DNA of 64,000 bases from Nissolia schottii (Eukaryota; Streptophyta; Magnoliopsida; Fabales; Fabaceae): the NCBI GenBank assembly GCA_003254905.1, contig QANU01112002.1:831228-895227 (forward strand). The letters are read 5' to 3'. The notes under the pieces were generated by a model. The model ran no database searches, had not been told where the DNA came from, and saw nothing but the letters and a program-made list of their open reading frames with translations. Below, one piece after another: positions 52,362-64,000 of this stretch. Each line of letters opens with the position of its first letter. The first letter of the stretch is position 1. The translations under genes and the position numbers were made by a program.

Positions 52362-53290
52362 TAAGACGGATTTTTATCTGTTTCGGAATCATTCAACAAT
52401 ATTAAACACATTCTTTTTAGAGTAGAGTGCGGAGATTTCTCACATCATCAGATAAGCTAATTTTTGTGCTAATTCATTGGCAAAGCATGGATATCTCATT
52501 TCTTGTGGATCGGTATTTTTAGGTTTATTCCTTCATTTTTTAGGCTTTCTTTTGACACTAATTTTAAGGGAATTGTCTTTCCCAAGATTGTAGTTTGTTT
52601 GCCTTGACCGTTTTGCCCAGTTTAATTATATTAAAAAAAAAAAGAAGCTCGAAACCCTCCATCTCAAAGTAACTAAAGTAACTAAACAGTGAGAAGTGTT
52701 TTAAATTATCGTCCAATTGCATCTTATTTCACATGTAACTTTCAAGGTAGATATAATAAAAGTCAAACAATTTTTTTAGAAGTAAAGTCAAACAATTTTA
52801 ACAATATGATAATACATAATTAAATGATTTTGTAAAAATATTTTACACTAATTGTGCACAGATAAAAATTTTATTTAAGGGCCTAAGTTTTGGAACAATT
52901 GATTCATAACAAACCATGCGCCCCTTTCTCCCCTAACCCAAGTTTTTTTTTAATTTATCTATTTTAATTTTAGATGATTTTTTGTACTCTGGATTAAAGG
53001 GCGTTTTTGTATTTTGCTAACCATGATACTTTTTTAGCGGATAAAAATATAGATTTAGTAAGATTATTAGCATTTAAAATTATTTTTCAATAATTATTAA
53101 TTACATGGTAAATAATATTCCATTAAATTGAATAAAAAAATTTAAATAAATAAGTTTTTACCCGCTTGTAGTATTTTATTTTGATTAAATATTTGTAGTG
53201 CAAATTAATGCGTAATTTAGTCTAAGTTTTATTATGTATGAAATTTGTGTTATTAATTGTGAGTACAATACGAGGTGAGCACTTAGATGC
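51086..53290. other. AT-rich intergenic DNA with small repeats
   Basis: A 23-bp unit (atcttgaatttttcaagccgg) is duplicated in tandem at 51478-51524. CACTACACC followed by fourteen A at 52152-52174 resembles a CACTA left end, but no partner was found. A (CT)n run lies at 52330-52357. No gene supported. Confidence 0.45.
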
Positions 53291-53792
53291 TATGGTGCAT
53301 GTCGATTGATTTGGGTCATATTTTTTATATAAATTAACTCATATGATGAATTCAACGATAAGTCAAGTTGTGTAGTTTTGAGTGGGAAGACCTGTCTTGA
53401 GTTGATTCGTCGGATTGTGGAACAAGTAACCAAGTAATCGGGATAATTTATTTTGAAATTTTGTCTATTATTTTGAAAGTTTTTGGACTTTTTGGCCTTT
53501 GAGCCTTATTTTGGGGGTGTTGGGACGTTATAAAAAATTATATTCTTTGTAGGTAAAAAGAAATTAAGATGTATGAAAAAATTGTATTTTTCTTTAAATA
53601 AAAAATATGTATCAATTCAACAAGAATTGATATATGTTGTCATGTGAGAACTAAGAATGAGAGAGTGTGAGGTAAGGTTATATGGTTGCAATGGGTCTTT
53701 AGGGTTTTTCTAATTTTTAAAAAGTTAATACCCAAATTGGACTCTATAAATGTCCTCGGTGCCCAAGTTGGTCCCTAAAAATTTTTTAATCC

Positions 53793-54372
53793 TGTTCACG
53801 AGTAATTCGTATAAGGAACGAAGTTGTCTGAACACAAGTAAAGGGTGAGGAAGGAGCCTTGACGGAAGCTTGGAGGCTCGGACGAAAGCTCTTGGAGAGA
53901 GGGCGGCGGCGGGGTGTATCTGCAAAGACACTGCGACGCTCAAGTAAGCACAAGTGTTAAGTAAATTATCTAGGAAGGGGATGAGTGATACCTGTTGACC
54001 TGAGGAGGTCATGTGCTTTTATAGATGAACTTAAAATGCTAAGATAGAGCTAAAGCGAAGGGAGTTTGCCTAACTGCTCCCCGACTTATCTTTTCTCGCT
54101 TATCTAGGAGTTAGTTGCGAATTAGAGAGGAGAAGTCACTGCTACCTCCTTTTAGCTTTGTTGGGCTGGACCGGATCCGGAGTCTTGGACTTAGACATTC
54201 TCCTCGTCTAAGAGTTGTGAGGCTCTCTCCCTTTGGGCCGACGTGACCAGGTGAGGAGAGTCTTTTCTACCCCTTAGTGGGCTGCGGCCCTTTGGGCCTT
54301 TTAGGGAATGTGAGCTTCTCTCCTTTCTTAGAGAGTTCGAGCTTCTCGGACCCCGGTCTTTAGCCAGTAACA
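53793..54372 (-). mobile_element. Solo LTR (580 bp) inserted in the left arm of Y, perfect TSD
   Basis: Plus-strand ends are TGTTCACGAG and CCAGTAACA, with AATCC repeated exactly on both sides (53788-53792, 54373-54377). On minus it has TATAAAAG at about 54020, which sets the likely transcription direction. It is GC-richer than its surroundings and lacks any internal domain. Removing it restores the match between the two arms of Y. Family not recognised. Confidence 0.8.
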
Positions 54373-54957
54373 AATCCAACATTGGTCCCTATAAAATTTG
54401 GATGTTGCCCACCTTAGTCCCTCCATCCAAAACAGTCATGACGGAGGGTAACGGAACTCAAAATGACGTCATTTTGGGCACAACCAAAACAATGTCGTAT
54501 TGGACGTAGGAACCAAGTTGGGCAAAACTAATTTTTTCAAGGACCAATTTGGGCCACTTCCTTATCTCCACGTTCTTCTTCCTCCTCCACCACCACTGGA
54601 CCCCATAACCACTACCAACTCCACAACTATTCAACTACCACTATTGCACTCCCATAACCATCACACTTTGCCAAATCAAACTAACAAAACATAAGTTAAA
54701 ATAACAAAACCCATAAGAAAATTCCAAAATTCAAAAGGGGAGGGAGGAAGAAACTTTGGTGGTTGTTGGGGATTGGCCGAGGTTGCCCAAGTTGGTTATC
54801 GAAAAATTTTATTTTGCCAAACTTGATCTCTACGTCTAATACAATGTTGTTTTGGTTGTGTCCAAAACGACATTGTTTTGATTTTCGTCACCTTCCGTCA
54901 CGGTTGTTTTGGACGGAGAGACTAATGTAGGCAAAGTCCAAATTTTATAGGGACCAT

Positions 54958-55567
54958 TAGGAGTATACGTCAACCGATTCGAGTTTTCCCAATAAACTTA
55001 CCTATTTGACGAACCCAACAACAAGTCGAGTAATGTAATTTTGAATGGAGTGACCCATCTCGAGTCGATTTGTTGGATTGTCGACTGAGTCGCCAATTAA
55101 TTGGGATATTTTCCTTTTCAAAATTTTTGTCTATTATTTTGAGATTTTTTAGACATTTTTGTGCCTTTTAGGCCTTTTTTGCGTTTGGGCCTTATAAAAA
55201 AACGATATTCTTTATAGTAAAAAGAAATTATGTTTCTAATAAATAAATAAATAAACCATATTTTTTATATAAAAATATTTATCAAATCAACAACAAAAAA
55301 AATACATGCATAAAAAACATAAACCACCATGACATTAACCTACCATAACATAAACTACCACATTATAACAAAATTATCACAAGATTATTCAACCATCACA
55401 ACAAAAAAAAAATGACAAGATTACCTAATCCATAACAAAAGTTAAAAAGTAGAACGAAAGTCCTTAATTCATATCCAACAAAAGCTAAAAAGTAGAAGGA
55501 AAGTCCTTAGTTCAATCATCTCCTTGCCATTTTTTTTATCCTTGATTTTCTAATTTTTTTAAAAATT

Positions 55568-55608
<41 letters not shown>

Positions 55609-55788
55609 TCATTTTGTCAACTGAGCCGATTTTGAAATACTTCAAACCGACAACCAACCCTGCAAGCACTCTACGTTTGTTGTTTTTAACTTGTTGATTC
55701 GATGATCCGACTCCATTGACTCGAAACAACTTCAAGTCAAGCTAAGTCAATAGGTTGGACGAGTTACTTGACCCGTTGTACACCCCTA
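54958..55788. mobile_element. hAT-like MITE X1 inserted in the right arm of Y
   Basis: Ends TAGGAGTATACGTCAAC and (reverse complement) TAGGGGTGTACAACGGG. The 8-mers GGGACCAT (54950-54957) and GGGACCGT (55789-55796) agree at 7 of 8, as expected for hAT. Removing it rejoins the right arm of Y to match its left arm. Same family as the outer X2. It contains an (AT)n run at 55570-55603. No coding. Confidence 0.75.
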
Positions 55789-55908
55789 GGGACCGTTTTG
55801 GCACAAAAAAATTTTATGGACTAAACTGAGCGCCGATGACATTTTCAAGAACCATGTTAGGTATTAACTCTTTTTTAAATTTTATATGTATATATATATG
55901 TGTGTGTG

Positions 55909-55947
<39 letters not shown>

Positions 55948-56369
55948 TATGTCAGTTTATCAACTAAGTCGATTTTGAAATATTTCAAACCGATTATGAA
56001 CTCTACAAACACCAGATTCGTAGATTTTAGCTTGACTACTTGACTATCCTACTTGATCGACCTCAAACAGCTAGTCAAATCAACGAGTTGGACGAATTAC
56101 TCAGCATGTTTGTACACCCCTACTTGAACGTGTTATAATAATAATTTTTCTCCTAACAAAGTACGTAAGCAAATACCTAACATAATAGCTAAGCCACGTG
56201 AATATGTATGTAGCCTTTTTTATTAGATTCCTTAATGCAAATAAACATAGCCGACATCCTAAAAGATCAATTTAGGCCATTGTTTGAACAAGACCCTTTT
56301 TTTTCCCTTCTGTTCGGATTGCGTAGAATAACCAATGGGTATAAAGCTTTCAACTTCGTAGTTTTAGAC

Positions 56370-56789
56370 ATAGTTAAGAAAACCATACCGATTCGGCTGA
56401 TCTGACCGGCTTAACCAGGAATCGGACTCTTGGTTGATCAGGCTAAACAATTTTGCTTTGGTTTTGGTTTTTTTTAATTGACTTTTTTTATAAAAAAAAT
56501 TACTTTTATAAGAATTTTTTTAATAAAAATAATTACAAGATAAATTTTTTTATGTAAAAAATATATTTTTTTATTAATTTTGATGCAAAATATATACTAT
56601 CACAAAACTAATAATTTACAAATATTATATTTACTTATTATATAACATATAATTAATCATATATATACGTATAAATAATAATATATATATATATATATAT
56701 TTATTTGATCTCGATTAATTTCCAATCGATTGAACCTCTAAACCCCTGTCTCGACCAATTCGATGTTGGATCCAATTTTCTTAACATTG
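56370..56789. mobile_element. MULE-like MITE with 9-bp target duplication
   Basis: Left end ATAGTTAAGAAAACCATACC, right end reading ccaattttcttaacatt, an inverted match. GTTTTAGAC (56361-56369) and GTTTTAGGA (56790-56798) agree at 7 of 9. Arms contain 'ccgattcggctgatctgacc' and 'cgaccaattcgat', the core is AT-rich. No coding. Confidence 0.62.
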
Positions 56790-59700
56790 GTTTTAGGACA
56801 ACCCCATCAAGGGCCACCAAATGCCACACTTTGGCATTTTCTCAAAAGAGAAAATGGTTTGAAATTTGAAGATTGGAAAAACTATTGGTCATCATGGACC
56901 ACAAAGTAAAATTGTGTTTACTTAATGAATAAGTAACACTTCGTTTAATTAACTCACAAAGTAAAAAAGAAAAACAATTTCGGTAATGGTACAAAATATA
57001 TTAAATGGATTAAATATTTTTTTGTCAATTTTCTGTAAGGTAATTAATACTTTACTCTCTCTACGCTCGTATAGTCGTTAAAAAACAATATTAAATGTTA
57101 AAAAACACTGTTAAATTAATTGTATTAGTAAAAAATAAAATTACCACTATCTTAATATTTGAAGTTGAGAGATAATCTAAAATCCTAAAATAATAAAAAT
57201 TTGTCCGATATTTTGAAACAAATAGAATACTTTAGAAGTATAAACTAGTAAGGAGATTATTCTAACCAAGCTTAAGAGAGTCTGATCGATCTATTGAAAA
57301 GTTCGACTGAGGGAAAATTTGACTGAGGTTTTAGGTTTCATGAATGCCTAGAGTAGATTGAAACATGTCTCTTATAGCTCATAGTGAGCTTCTTATATAA
57401 CGTTCTAATTGATTCTTGTAATGTTAGCGATTGACACCTAATAAATGACCGAGTGACCATAACTGTGACAATGATATGGTGTCGAATCTAATCAAAATTA
57501 CTGAGTCAATCCATTATAAATGTTTTGAGTCGTTAGTTTCAATATCATAAGGAGTAGGCGGATAATTAATTATGAGAGCGTTTACGAGACTCTTAGTATT
57601 TAACAAAGTAAACCATCAATATTTACTAAAGGGATCGGTGAGATGAACCTAAAAATTTGTCCAATCTAAAGATCTATTACTAATTGAATCTACATGTCAC
57701 TCTATTATTAGATAGAGACCAGTTAAGCTAATACTCTTCCATCATTTCTCTTGGAGAGAGGGTGGCCGGGTCCTAACTAATAATTTCACACATGTAGTTT
57801 TCCAATCCCATCTAATACTTCCAAATGTTGCCATCATTGTCTTAATATAATGTTTTCAATGGATGTGGGCAATCGTGGTACCCCACCAGCATGTGTTGGA
57901 AGAGGAAGGTGGCTATGAAAAGCACCGCAGGTCCACAACAACACCCAATTAGGAGAGATGTTCAACAAAGAAGACTTGTGAGTTTCATAAAGTATCATTA
58001 AAAATGTTATTTGTAATCATTTAATATTAGACATTATATCAACACATCTTATTCAAATTATAAAGGATGTGAATTACATTGAAAATTCATTTAAAAATAA
58101 ATATGATGAGTTAATATGATGTTTAATATATGAGTCTAAATAACCCAACTAAATCGTGAGCACTATTACACGAAAGGATCATGGCAGAGAAAGGAAAAGG
58201 GTGATGTGGGGGAATGGATAGCCAAGATATATGCTGCTAACTATATAGTAAGAAACAGGACAGGCCCCATAAGATAATGTCCCAAAGCTCTAGTAAAAAC
58301 CAAAAAAACGCCAACGGCCATTTCCCCTCTTTCGGATAGCCTTTCATTTTCTTGACTTTATTACCTTCGTCCACACCTCAAAATTTTGGGATTTTGAGTG
58401 ATCACTGCCTGTGACCCTCACGTGTATCTTTGTGCATGCACCAGGGACTTAGAGAGAGAAATAGAGGGAAATTAGGGAAAGAGTAAGATATTAGGTGATT
58501 TTTTTTCCGGCATAGCGTGATTTTTATTTCATTATTATTAGATATATACTTTAAAGAAATATACCAAAAATAATGTTATATGCTTTTTTTTTCAAAATTA
58601 TTTCAATAAAATTATCGGTATTTGAATTTTATTATTAGAAGTCTAACTAATTCAGACTAACTTGACTGAAATTCTTGAAAGGAGTAAGGATCTCTCAACA
58701 ATGATTTTTGTTTTTTCATAAAAATGTTATGACAGAATTTTTGCCAAAATTTATTTGTTATGATGATGATGTATATCCTTCAATTGATATTTAAATTAGT
58801 AATTAGTAAGCTATATTATTTAATTTTATTTTATCTCATAATCACCCCTATTTTTTTTTTAAATGATAATATTTTCTAGTTTGTGATGTAAATTCAAAGG
58901 TGGGGCCTTCACTTTGATCAATTAATAAATGAGAAAAGGAAAAAAAAAAGATTGATAGCTAAGATCTTTAGGAGATTCAACATTTCTCTCAATCTATTCA
59001 CACTGAGTCTGATTATACTCCTTTTTTTGGACACGAAGATATATGAACAACCATCAGTTCGTTTTACAAAATCCCTTCAAACCCTTCATCATCTTTGATT
59101 CACGTCCATAGCGTGAGGAAAATGACACATGAATCATGATGTAGCGGATGGGTTTAAAGTCCAAAAGCATATCTTTAGGGTTTTGTTGGGGAATGGGGTC
59201 CACACACATGCACAATTGGGGGATCTTGGATGATCTAACAAGATAGCTAGGCTCATGGTGAATTGTCTACAATAATATTGAAAAATTTGGATGAAAGGCA
59301 CATTTGGGTGAGTCATGACATGCATACATTTTTTCAGTTGGAAACAATTGATTGAACAAGGAACTAATATATATCTTTTATGAATTGGTACTCTCAATAC
59401 TATAATTGACCAAATAATGAGCATTTTACCCACACATTCATTGGTGACGGGTAAGGTCCTCATATCTTGGATTCGCAATATTTGGAATTTGGAAACATGA
59501 AGTGTGATTATCAGCTAGGGATAAGACATCTGATTGTTGTAGCAAGAGTCACTTTCCAAGTTAAAAAATCACTTTATAATCTTCCAAATTTGAGACTGTT
59601 CCCAACAGTAACAAGTTCAAAACTAGTTCCGGAAGTATAATCTTAGCATTTATCCAAGATACCATCTCAAGGTATCTCAGTTGACTTGGTTAGACTATTT

Positions 59701-60476
59701 CCTTTTTGTAATTTTGTTTTGAATAATTTTGCGTAATGATAGTAGTTTTTAGGGGTGGTTTCTCTGATGTCCTGCGGATAATTATCTTTTCTCATTAAAT
59801 TTATTTATTTTTTAAAAATTTAAAATTGAATTCATCAATCTTTATCATCATTATATGTTTTATATAATTTTAATATATTTTTTGTTAGTCAAATAATTAA
59901 AATTATTAACTTCTATGAAGTTTAAAATTTCAATGATCATTTAGATTTATGATACACTTCTCTATAATTATTATATTAAAAAGTATACTCATCAAAAAAA
60001 TATATTAAAAATTATTAATTTATTATATTACTTTATATGACACATTAATACACTATATTTGACAATAAAATAATGACAAAATTCGATTACTTTAATTTTT
60101 AAAATTGATTAAAAGTGAAGAAATTTAGTAGAGAATAATAAACCGGAGAAACCACATGTTTAAATATGTGAAATCATGTATAAATACATGAGAATTCAGG
60201 TATAAAAAATATTAGCGTGCAAAGTTTATTATGTTAATTAGATAATGACTTAATTAATTAAGTTAGGGACAGACTTGATTGACGTTGGTCAACTTTAAAA
60301 ACATTTTTGATAAATGTAAAACTTTAGAAACAAAATTGATTAATGGTGCAAATTACATTGAGCAATTTAATGTTATATTCTTATGTTGTATATTGTTGAT
60401 AGTTCTGTTAGTAAACATTAGGTTATGTTAGCTTAGCTCTGATAGTTTCCACCCATTACGGTTTTGATATCACCAT
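56790..60476. other. Gene-free AT-rich intergenic DNA
   Basis: No gene, RNA or clear element end supported. The stretch 57240-57780 is less AT-rich and looks like an old repeat of unknown kind. A 114-codon minus frame at 59134-59478 lacks any family resemblance and overlaps no splice-supported model. Confidence 0.45.
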
Positions 60477-60974
60477 CAGGGGCGGCTCCTCCTACTGAGT
60501 CATCGTTATCTCTGAAATTTTAAAAAATATTTAAAAGATATGTTGTTTTTTTTTCTTCTTATTTAGCCTTTTCTAAAATTTTGTATATCTAAACTAAAAA
60601 AGAAAAATGATAAATTAGTTGAGTTTAATAGTCTAATTTCATCATTTCTCTTTTATTTTTTAATCTTACTTGATTTTTTATTATTTTTATCTAATAGAAT
60701 AGAAAAAAATGAGTGTGCTCTCATCTCATTTTTTTTAACATAATTATGAGTAACATTAAAAAATTATACCTTATTTTATATATTTCTTTTGTTTAATTTC
60801 CAAATATCTTAGATTGAATTAAAATTTAATTTTTAATTTTAATTTTACTCTTTTAAATATTGAGTTGAACATGATATTTTATATTACTTTATGATCTAAA
60901 AATTATAATTTCAAATTATGAAAATACTCTTTTAATAATGACCCTCCCAAAAAACTGTTCTAACTCCGCCCCTA
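60477..60974. mobile_element. hAT-like MITE with CAGGGGCGG ends
   Basis: Left CAGGGGCGGCTCCTCC, right (reverse complement) TAGGGGCGGAGTTAG, about 500 bp, AT-rich inside and non-coding. The (C/T)AGGGGCGG terminus is a known hAT MITE signature in plants. The target duplication is not clear. Confidence 0.6.
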
Positions 60975-62261
60975 TATGATACTAAGTTAACACTCAATTC
61001 AAGTTTCATCATTCACACATTCTATGGCATCAGATGTTATTCCTTTTGCACATGCTCTCTGATCTCTGATTGTGTGTGTTTTTCCACCTCTTCTATTGCG
61101 TTTCTTTTGGCTTTTGCGGTCTAGAGCGATTCCAAATCTGCTTCCATGGTTCCATTGTGGTGTTACCTAAGAAGGACGAATACAGACACAAACATGGGGA
61201 CACAATGCAACATAGGAACAAACTAATTTTTAAATTTTATAGGACACGAACATAATATATATAGATATAAAATTAAAAATTTATAATAACTGATATGAAA
61301 TTAGTAATTTTTAATATTTTTCAAACTCTTTTAAAAATATATGGAACATTCAAGAATACTTTTATGTGTCAATACTTGCTAATTTTCTAAGGGTTCATAT
61401 TATTATAAATTATTTAGTATTTAAAATATTTTTTACTCAAGCACAGCTCAAAAATTTTTTGAATATAGCTTAGGCACACTTGGACACACTAATTATAAAT
61501 TTTTAATTTGGACACTTTCAGACATATGTGACATGTGTGTTGGACGAGTGTTTTTGTGCGTTGGTGCTCGTGGTGTGTCGGACATGGGGACACGATAATC
61601 TTATGAATGTTCGTGCTTCTAGGGTGTTTTACCCTAATTTACAATAAAAGAAAGTGATCAAATAAGTCAAAATTGTCAAAATTATTTATTTATTTCAATT
61701 TTATCCATATCTAATTAAAAATAGTACGTATTCATAGTGAAAGGGAGTCCATGATTTGAGGAGATCAATATTTGATATACCAAGTAAGAAATCACACAAG
61801 CAAATTAAATGTCACAATTTAATTAAAAATTTTAAAATAATGAGTTCTCTTATATCTATACCATTCACTTAGTCTATTATATGTTAAAAAAAATTAATGT
61901 GCATACTTAAATCCCAATAAAAATAAACTTAAGTTAAACAAAATTTATAATGTGTAAATTTCGGAAAATCAAATGTTGATTAGGTTGTTGGTTAAAGATT
62001 TTAACTAACCACTTCTATTCTCTCCTCTCAATTAAAAAATAGTGGTGTTAGGTGTACAACAAAATAATTATCACCGTACCGTATATACATATGGCATACA
62101 CTGAAAATGATGTATTAACAAACATTTCTAAAGAGATGAATAAATGTTCTTACATATGGAAGGCAAAATAAGACAAGACTCACATCACATTAACTCGGGA
62201 AACGTAACCGTCGCACTTTCTTATATTCTCCACCCACACTTAAAACGCGTGCATTCATGCT
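60975..62261. other. AT-rich intergenic DNA
   Basis: No supported gene. 'gacacg/ggacac' words recur at 61180-61260 and 61480-61600, suggesting an old inverted or repeated element without clear ends. Confidence 0.4.
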
Positions 62262-62900
62262 CTCATAAACAAACATTACAAAATAAATAAACAAACATTA
62301 TCAAATACAAAAATAAATGTCGCACACACTCGTGCTCCCTCACTTGCTATTTCATATACAAACATTGGAATAGCATAAACAAACATTACATCACAAATGA
62401 ACAAACACTATACCATACAAATTTTTTTAAAAAAAATAAACAAACAAACATTACAAAACATAAACAAATATTATAGCTCTCGTAAACAAACATTACAATA
62501 CACATAAACAAACATTACATCGCAAATGAATTAATAAACATTACACCATACAGAAATAAAAAAATAAACAAACATTACAATACACCTAAACAAATATTAC
62601 ACTATATACGAACAAATTAACATTATACCACACAGAAAATATCATAAAGAAATGAAAAAATAAAGAAAAATTACAACACTAATAAACAAACATTACAACA
62701 CTCGTAAACAAACATTACAACATGCATAAATAAGCATTACATAAAAAATGAACAAACATTATACCACATATAAACGAAAAATCAATAAGCATTACAACAC
62801 TCATAAGCAAACATTATAACACTCATAAATAAACATTATACTACACAAAAAAAAAGCATTATAACACTATAAACAAACATCATCACACTAATAAACAAAT
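62262..62900. repeat. Degenerate array of ATAAACAAACATTACA-like units
   Basis: More than 25 copies of a core (A)AACAAACATTA spaced about 15-40 bp apart over about 640 bp, with variants such as aataagcattac and aacaaatatta. Spacer words 'cactcata', 'tacacata' and 'cataca' also recur. Shares the ACAAACATT core with 18755-18990. Confidence 0.85.
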
Positions 62901-64000
62901 ATTATACCAAAACGAAAATATTACAAAATAAAAAGAATAACTTAAATCATAGAATAATGGCAAAAAAAAAGAATAAGAAATGATAAATGGAGAAGAACTA
63001 AAAGAATGTAATGAAAAAAAAATAAATGAATGTCGTAGGTGAAAAAATTGAGAAGAAGAAGCAACTTGGGTGAGGTGAGGCAAAGAAGAGAAGGAAATGC
63101 ATAAGTTGATTAAACATGACTCAAAGGAGAGAGAAATTAATATTGTATTTAATTGTACAAAAAATTATAAATTTTTTGTCGTACATAAGGAGTTTTTCAT
63201 TAAAAAATTAGGTGGTTAATTTTTTCCACAAATAATTAACTGTTGTCTACTTTTATTAACTAGAACCAAAAACCAACCAACACAAAGTCTACTATTTGAA
63301 ATACTCTTGAGTAGACATGTGTGTAATAGTTATCTCTTAAGCACACACATAAAAATGTGATAGGTCTGACATATGTATAAATTGATATTTAATTATAACA
63401 GTAAGATCCACATTTTTTTTGTGTTTAAGAAATAATTTTTAGGCACATGCTTAAATATCTCCTACTATTTTACATTAAAAAGAACACAACTATCATCATT
63501 ATTATAAAAGGACAAATCTGACCTTTCACACCTGTATTTGGTAGTGCATATTAAACAAAGTTAATGAGTTTCACTTTTATAATAAATAATCTAAAAAATC
63601 AAATTTATGTTTAGATAAGAATTTAGCATGTTTTAACAAATTCTTGGTTGTTTAAGTGGCTGAGTACTTGTTTCTTTTAAGTAATGTAGGGTTTGAGTTT
63701 TTTTGGATAAAAAAATTAGCACAGGAGAATTTTGTCCCCATATTTAATCAACTCGACTCAAGTCAACTTAGAAGGAGTCTAGTAAATTTTTGGTGATTTC
63801 AATCAAAGAATTTAGCATGATCTCCATTGTGAGAGATTCATATACTCACTATGCTCCAAATTACTTAATAAATGAAAATTTAATTTTAAATAAAATTATA
63901 TAAAGATGAAATATTATTATACACCGTGACACACATCAAATAGAAAAAATGTTTTGCCCATTATAGAACAAAAGAATTATGCATCATATAAGATTCAAAA
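62901..64000. other. AT-rich intergenic DNA to the window edge
   Basis: No gene supported. The 66-codon minus frame at 62883-63083 is serine- and phenylalanine-rich low complexity from an A/G-rich stretch. Confidence 0.45.

Larger units (their letters stand above)
53723..55871. mobile_element. Long-TIR (foldback/MULE-like) element Y inserted in X2
   Basis: Inverted arms of about 235 bp: left from AGTTAATACCCAAATTGG, right (reverse complement) from AGAGTTAATACCTAACATGG. Both arms continue through 'ggtccctataaaatttgga', 'gtgacgga/atgacgga' and 'cacaaccaaaaca'. TTTTTAAAA (53714-53722) and TTTTTAAAT (55872-55880) fit a 9-bp duplication (8 of 9). Without its two insertions Y is about 720 bp. No coding. 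Confidence 0.72.
53291..56122. mobile_element. hAT-like MITE X2, outermost member of a nested stack
   Basis: Left end TATGGTGCATGTCGATTG, right end (reverse complement) TAGGGGTGTACAAACATG. The flanking 8-mers CTTAGATG and CTTGAACG agree at 5 of 8. The left part (53291-53713) and right part (55881-56122) align with the two halves of the intact relative X1 (54958-55788), including 'gaccca/gacctg...gagt.gatt.gt.ggattgt' on the left and 'gattttgaaata.ttcaaaccga' on the right. The middle is filled by other elements. Confidence 0.65.

Noticed and set aside
53725-54012. 95-codon minus frame
   Set aside because: Falls across the solo LTR and an arm of element Y, so it is composed of non-coding transposon ends.
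59134-59478. 114-codon minus frame with many Cys and Ile
   Set aside because: No recognisable motif, isolated in gene-free DNA, no promoter or splice support.
62262-62900. CRISPR-like or satellite array
   Set aside because: Spacing is irregular and units are degenerate; better described as a low-complexity array.

Overview
This is a stretch of plant nuclear DNA. It has spliced genes with GT-AG introns, an AT-rich and repeat-laden intergenic space, plant-only gene families (PDR-type ABCG transporter, DYW pentatricopeptide protein, SHAGGY-like kinase) and plant transposon families. A MITE type with ends reading GTTAAATATGTTTTTA is one I associate with legumes, so a eudicot, probably Fabaceae, is my best guess; the species cannot be fixed from this text.

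Layout. 1-3501 (+): the C-terminal half of a PDR-type ABCG transporter, cut by the window edge. 4353-4650: LINE reverse-transcriptase fragment. 5502-6014 and 15497-16072 (+): two intronless C2-domain proteins of the BON1-associated (BAP) type, separated by about 9.5 kb of retroelement debris that includes a Ty3/gypsy gag fossil with a solo LTR inserted in it. 16-20.6 kb: AT-rich intergenic DNA with a MITE and a short repeat array. 20623-25080 (-): five-exon membrane RING-H2 E3 ligase with a solo LTR and a LINE tail in its introns. 29194-31641 (+): intact intronless PLS-DYW pentatricopeptide protein of 815 aa. 32.8-36 kb: a hAT-like MITE, two Helitrons abutting head to tail, and a MULE-like MITE. 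36565-41440 (-): complete 13-exon GSK3/SHAGGY-like kinase (471 aa, group III/ASK-theta type). 42.5-64 kb: gene-poor DNA with an F-box/kelch pseudogene, a Ty1/copia fossil, a Helitron end, CACTA-like termini, telomere-like repeats, a nested stack of four transposons (53.3-56.1 kb), further MITEs and an ACAAACATT-type array.

The six host genes are not an operon and share no obvious pathway. BAP-type C2 proteins and PDR transporters both belong to families with stress and defence roles, the RING protein would act in ubiquitination, the DYW protein in organelle RNA editing, and the kinase in brassinosteroid-type or stress signalling. No new multi-gene system was recognised. The most notable structures are in the transposon record: the tandem Helitron junction at 34148/34149, the datable nested stack at 53.3-56.1 kb, and solo LTRs with clean target duplications.
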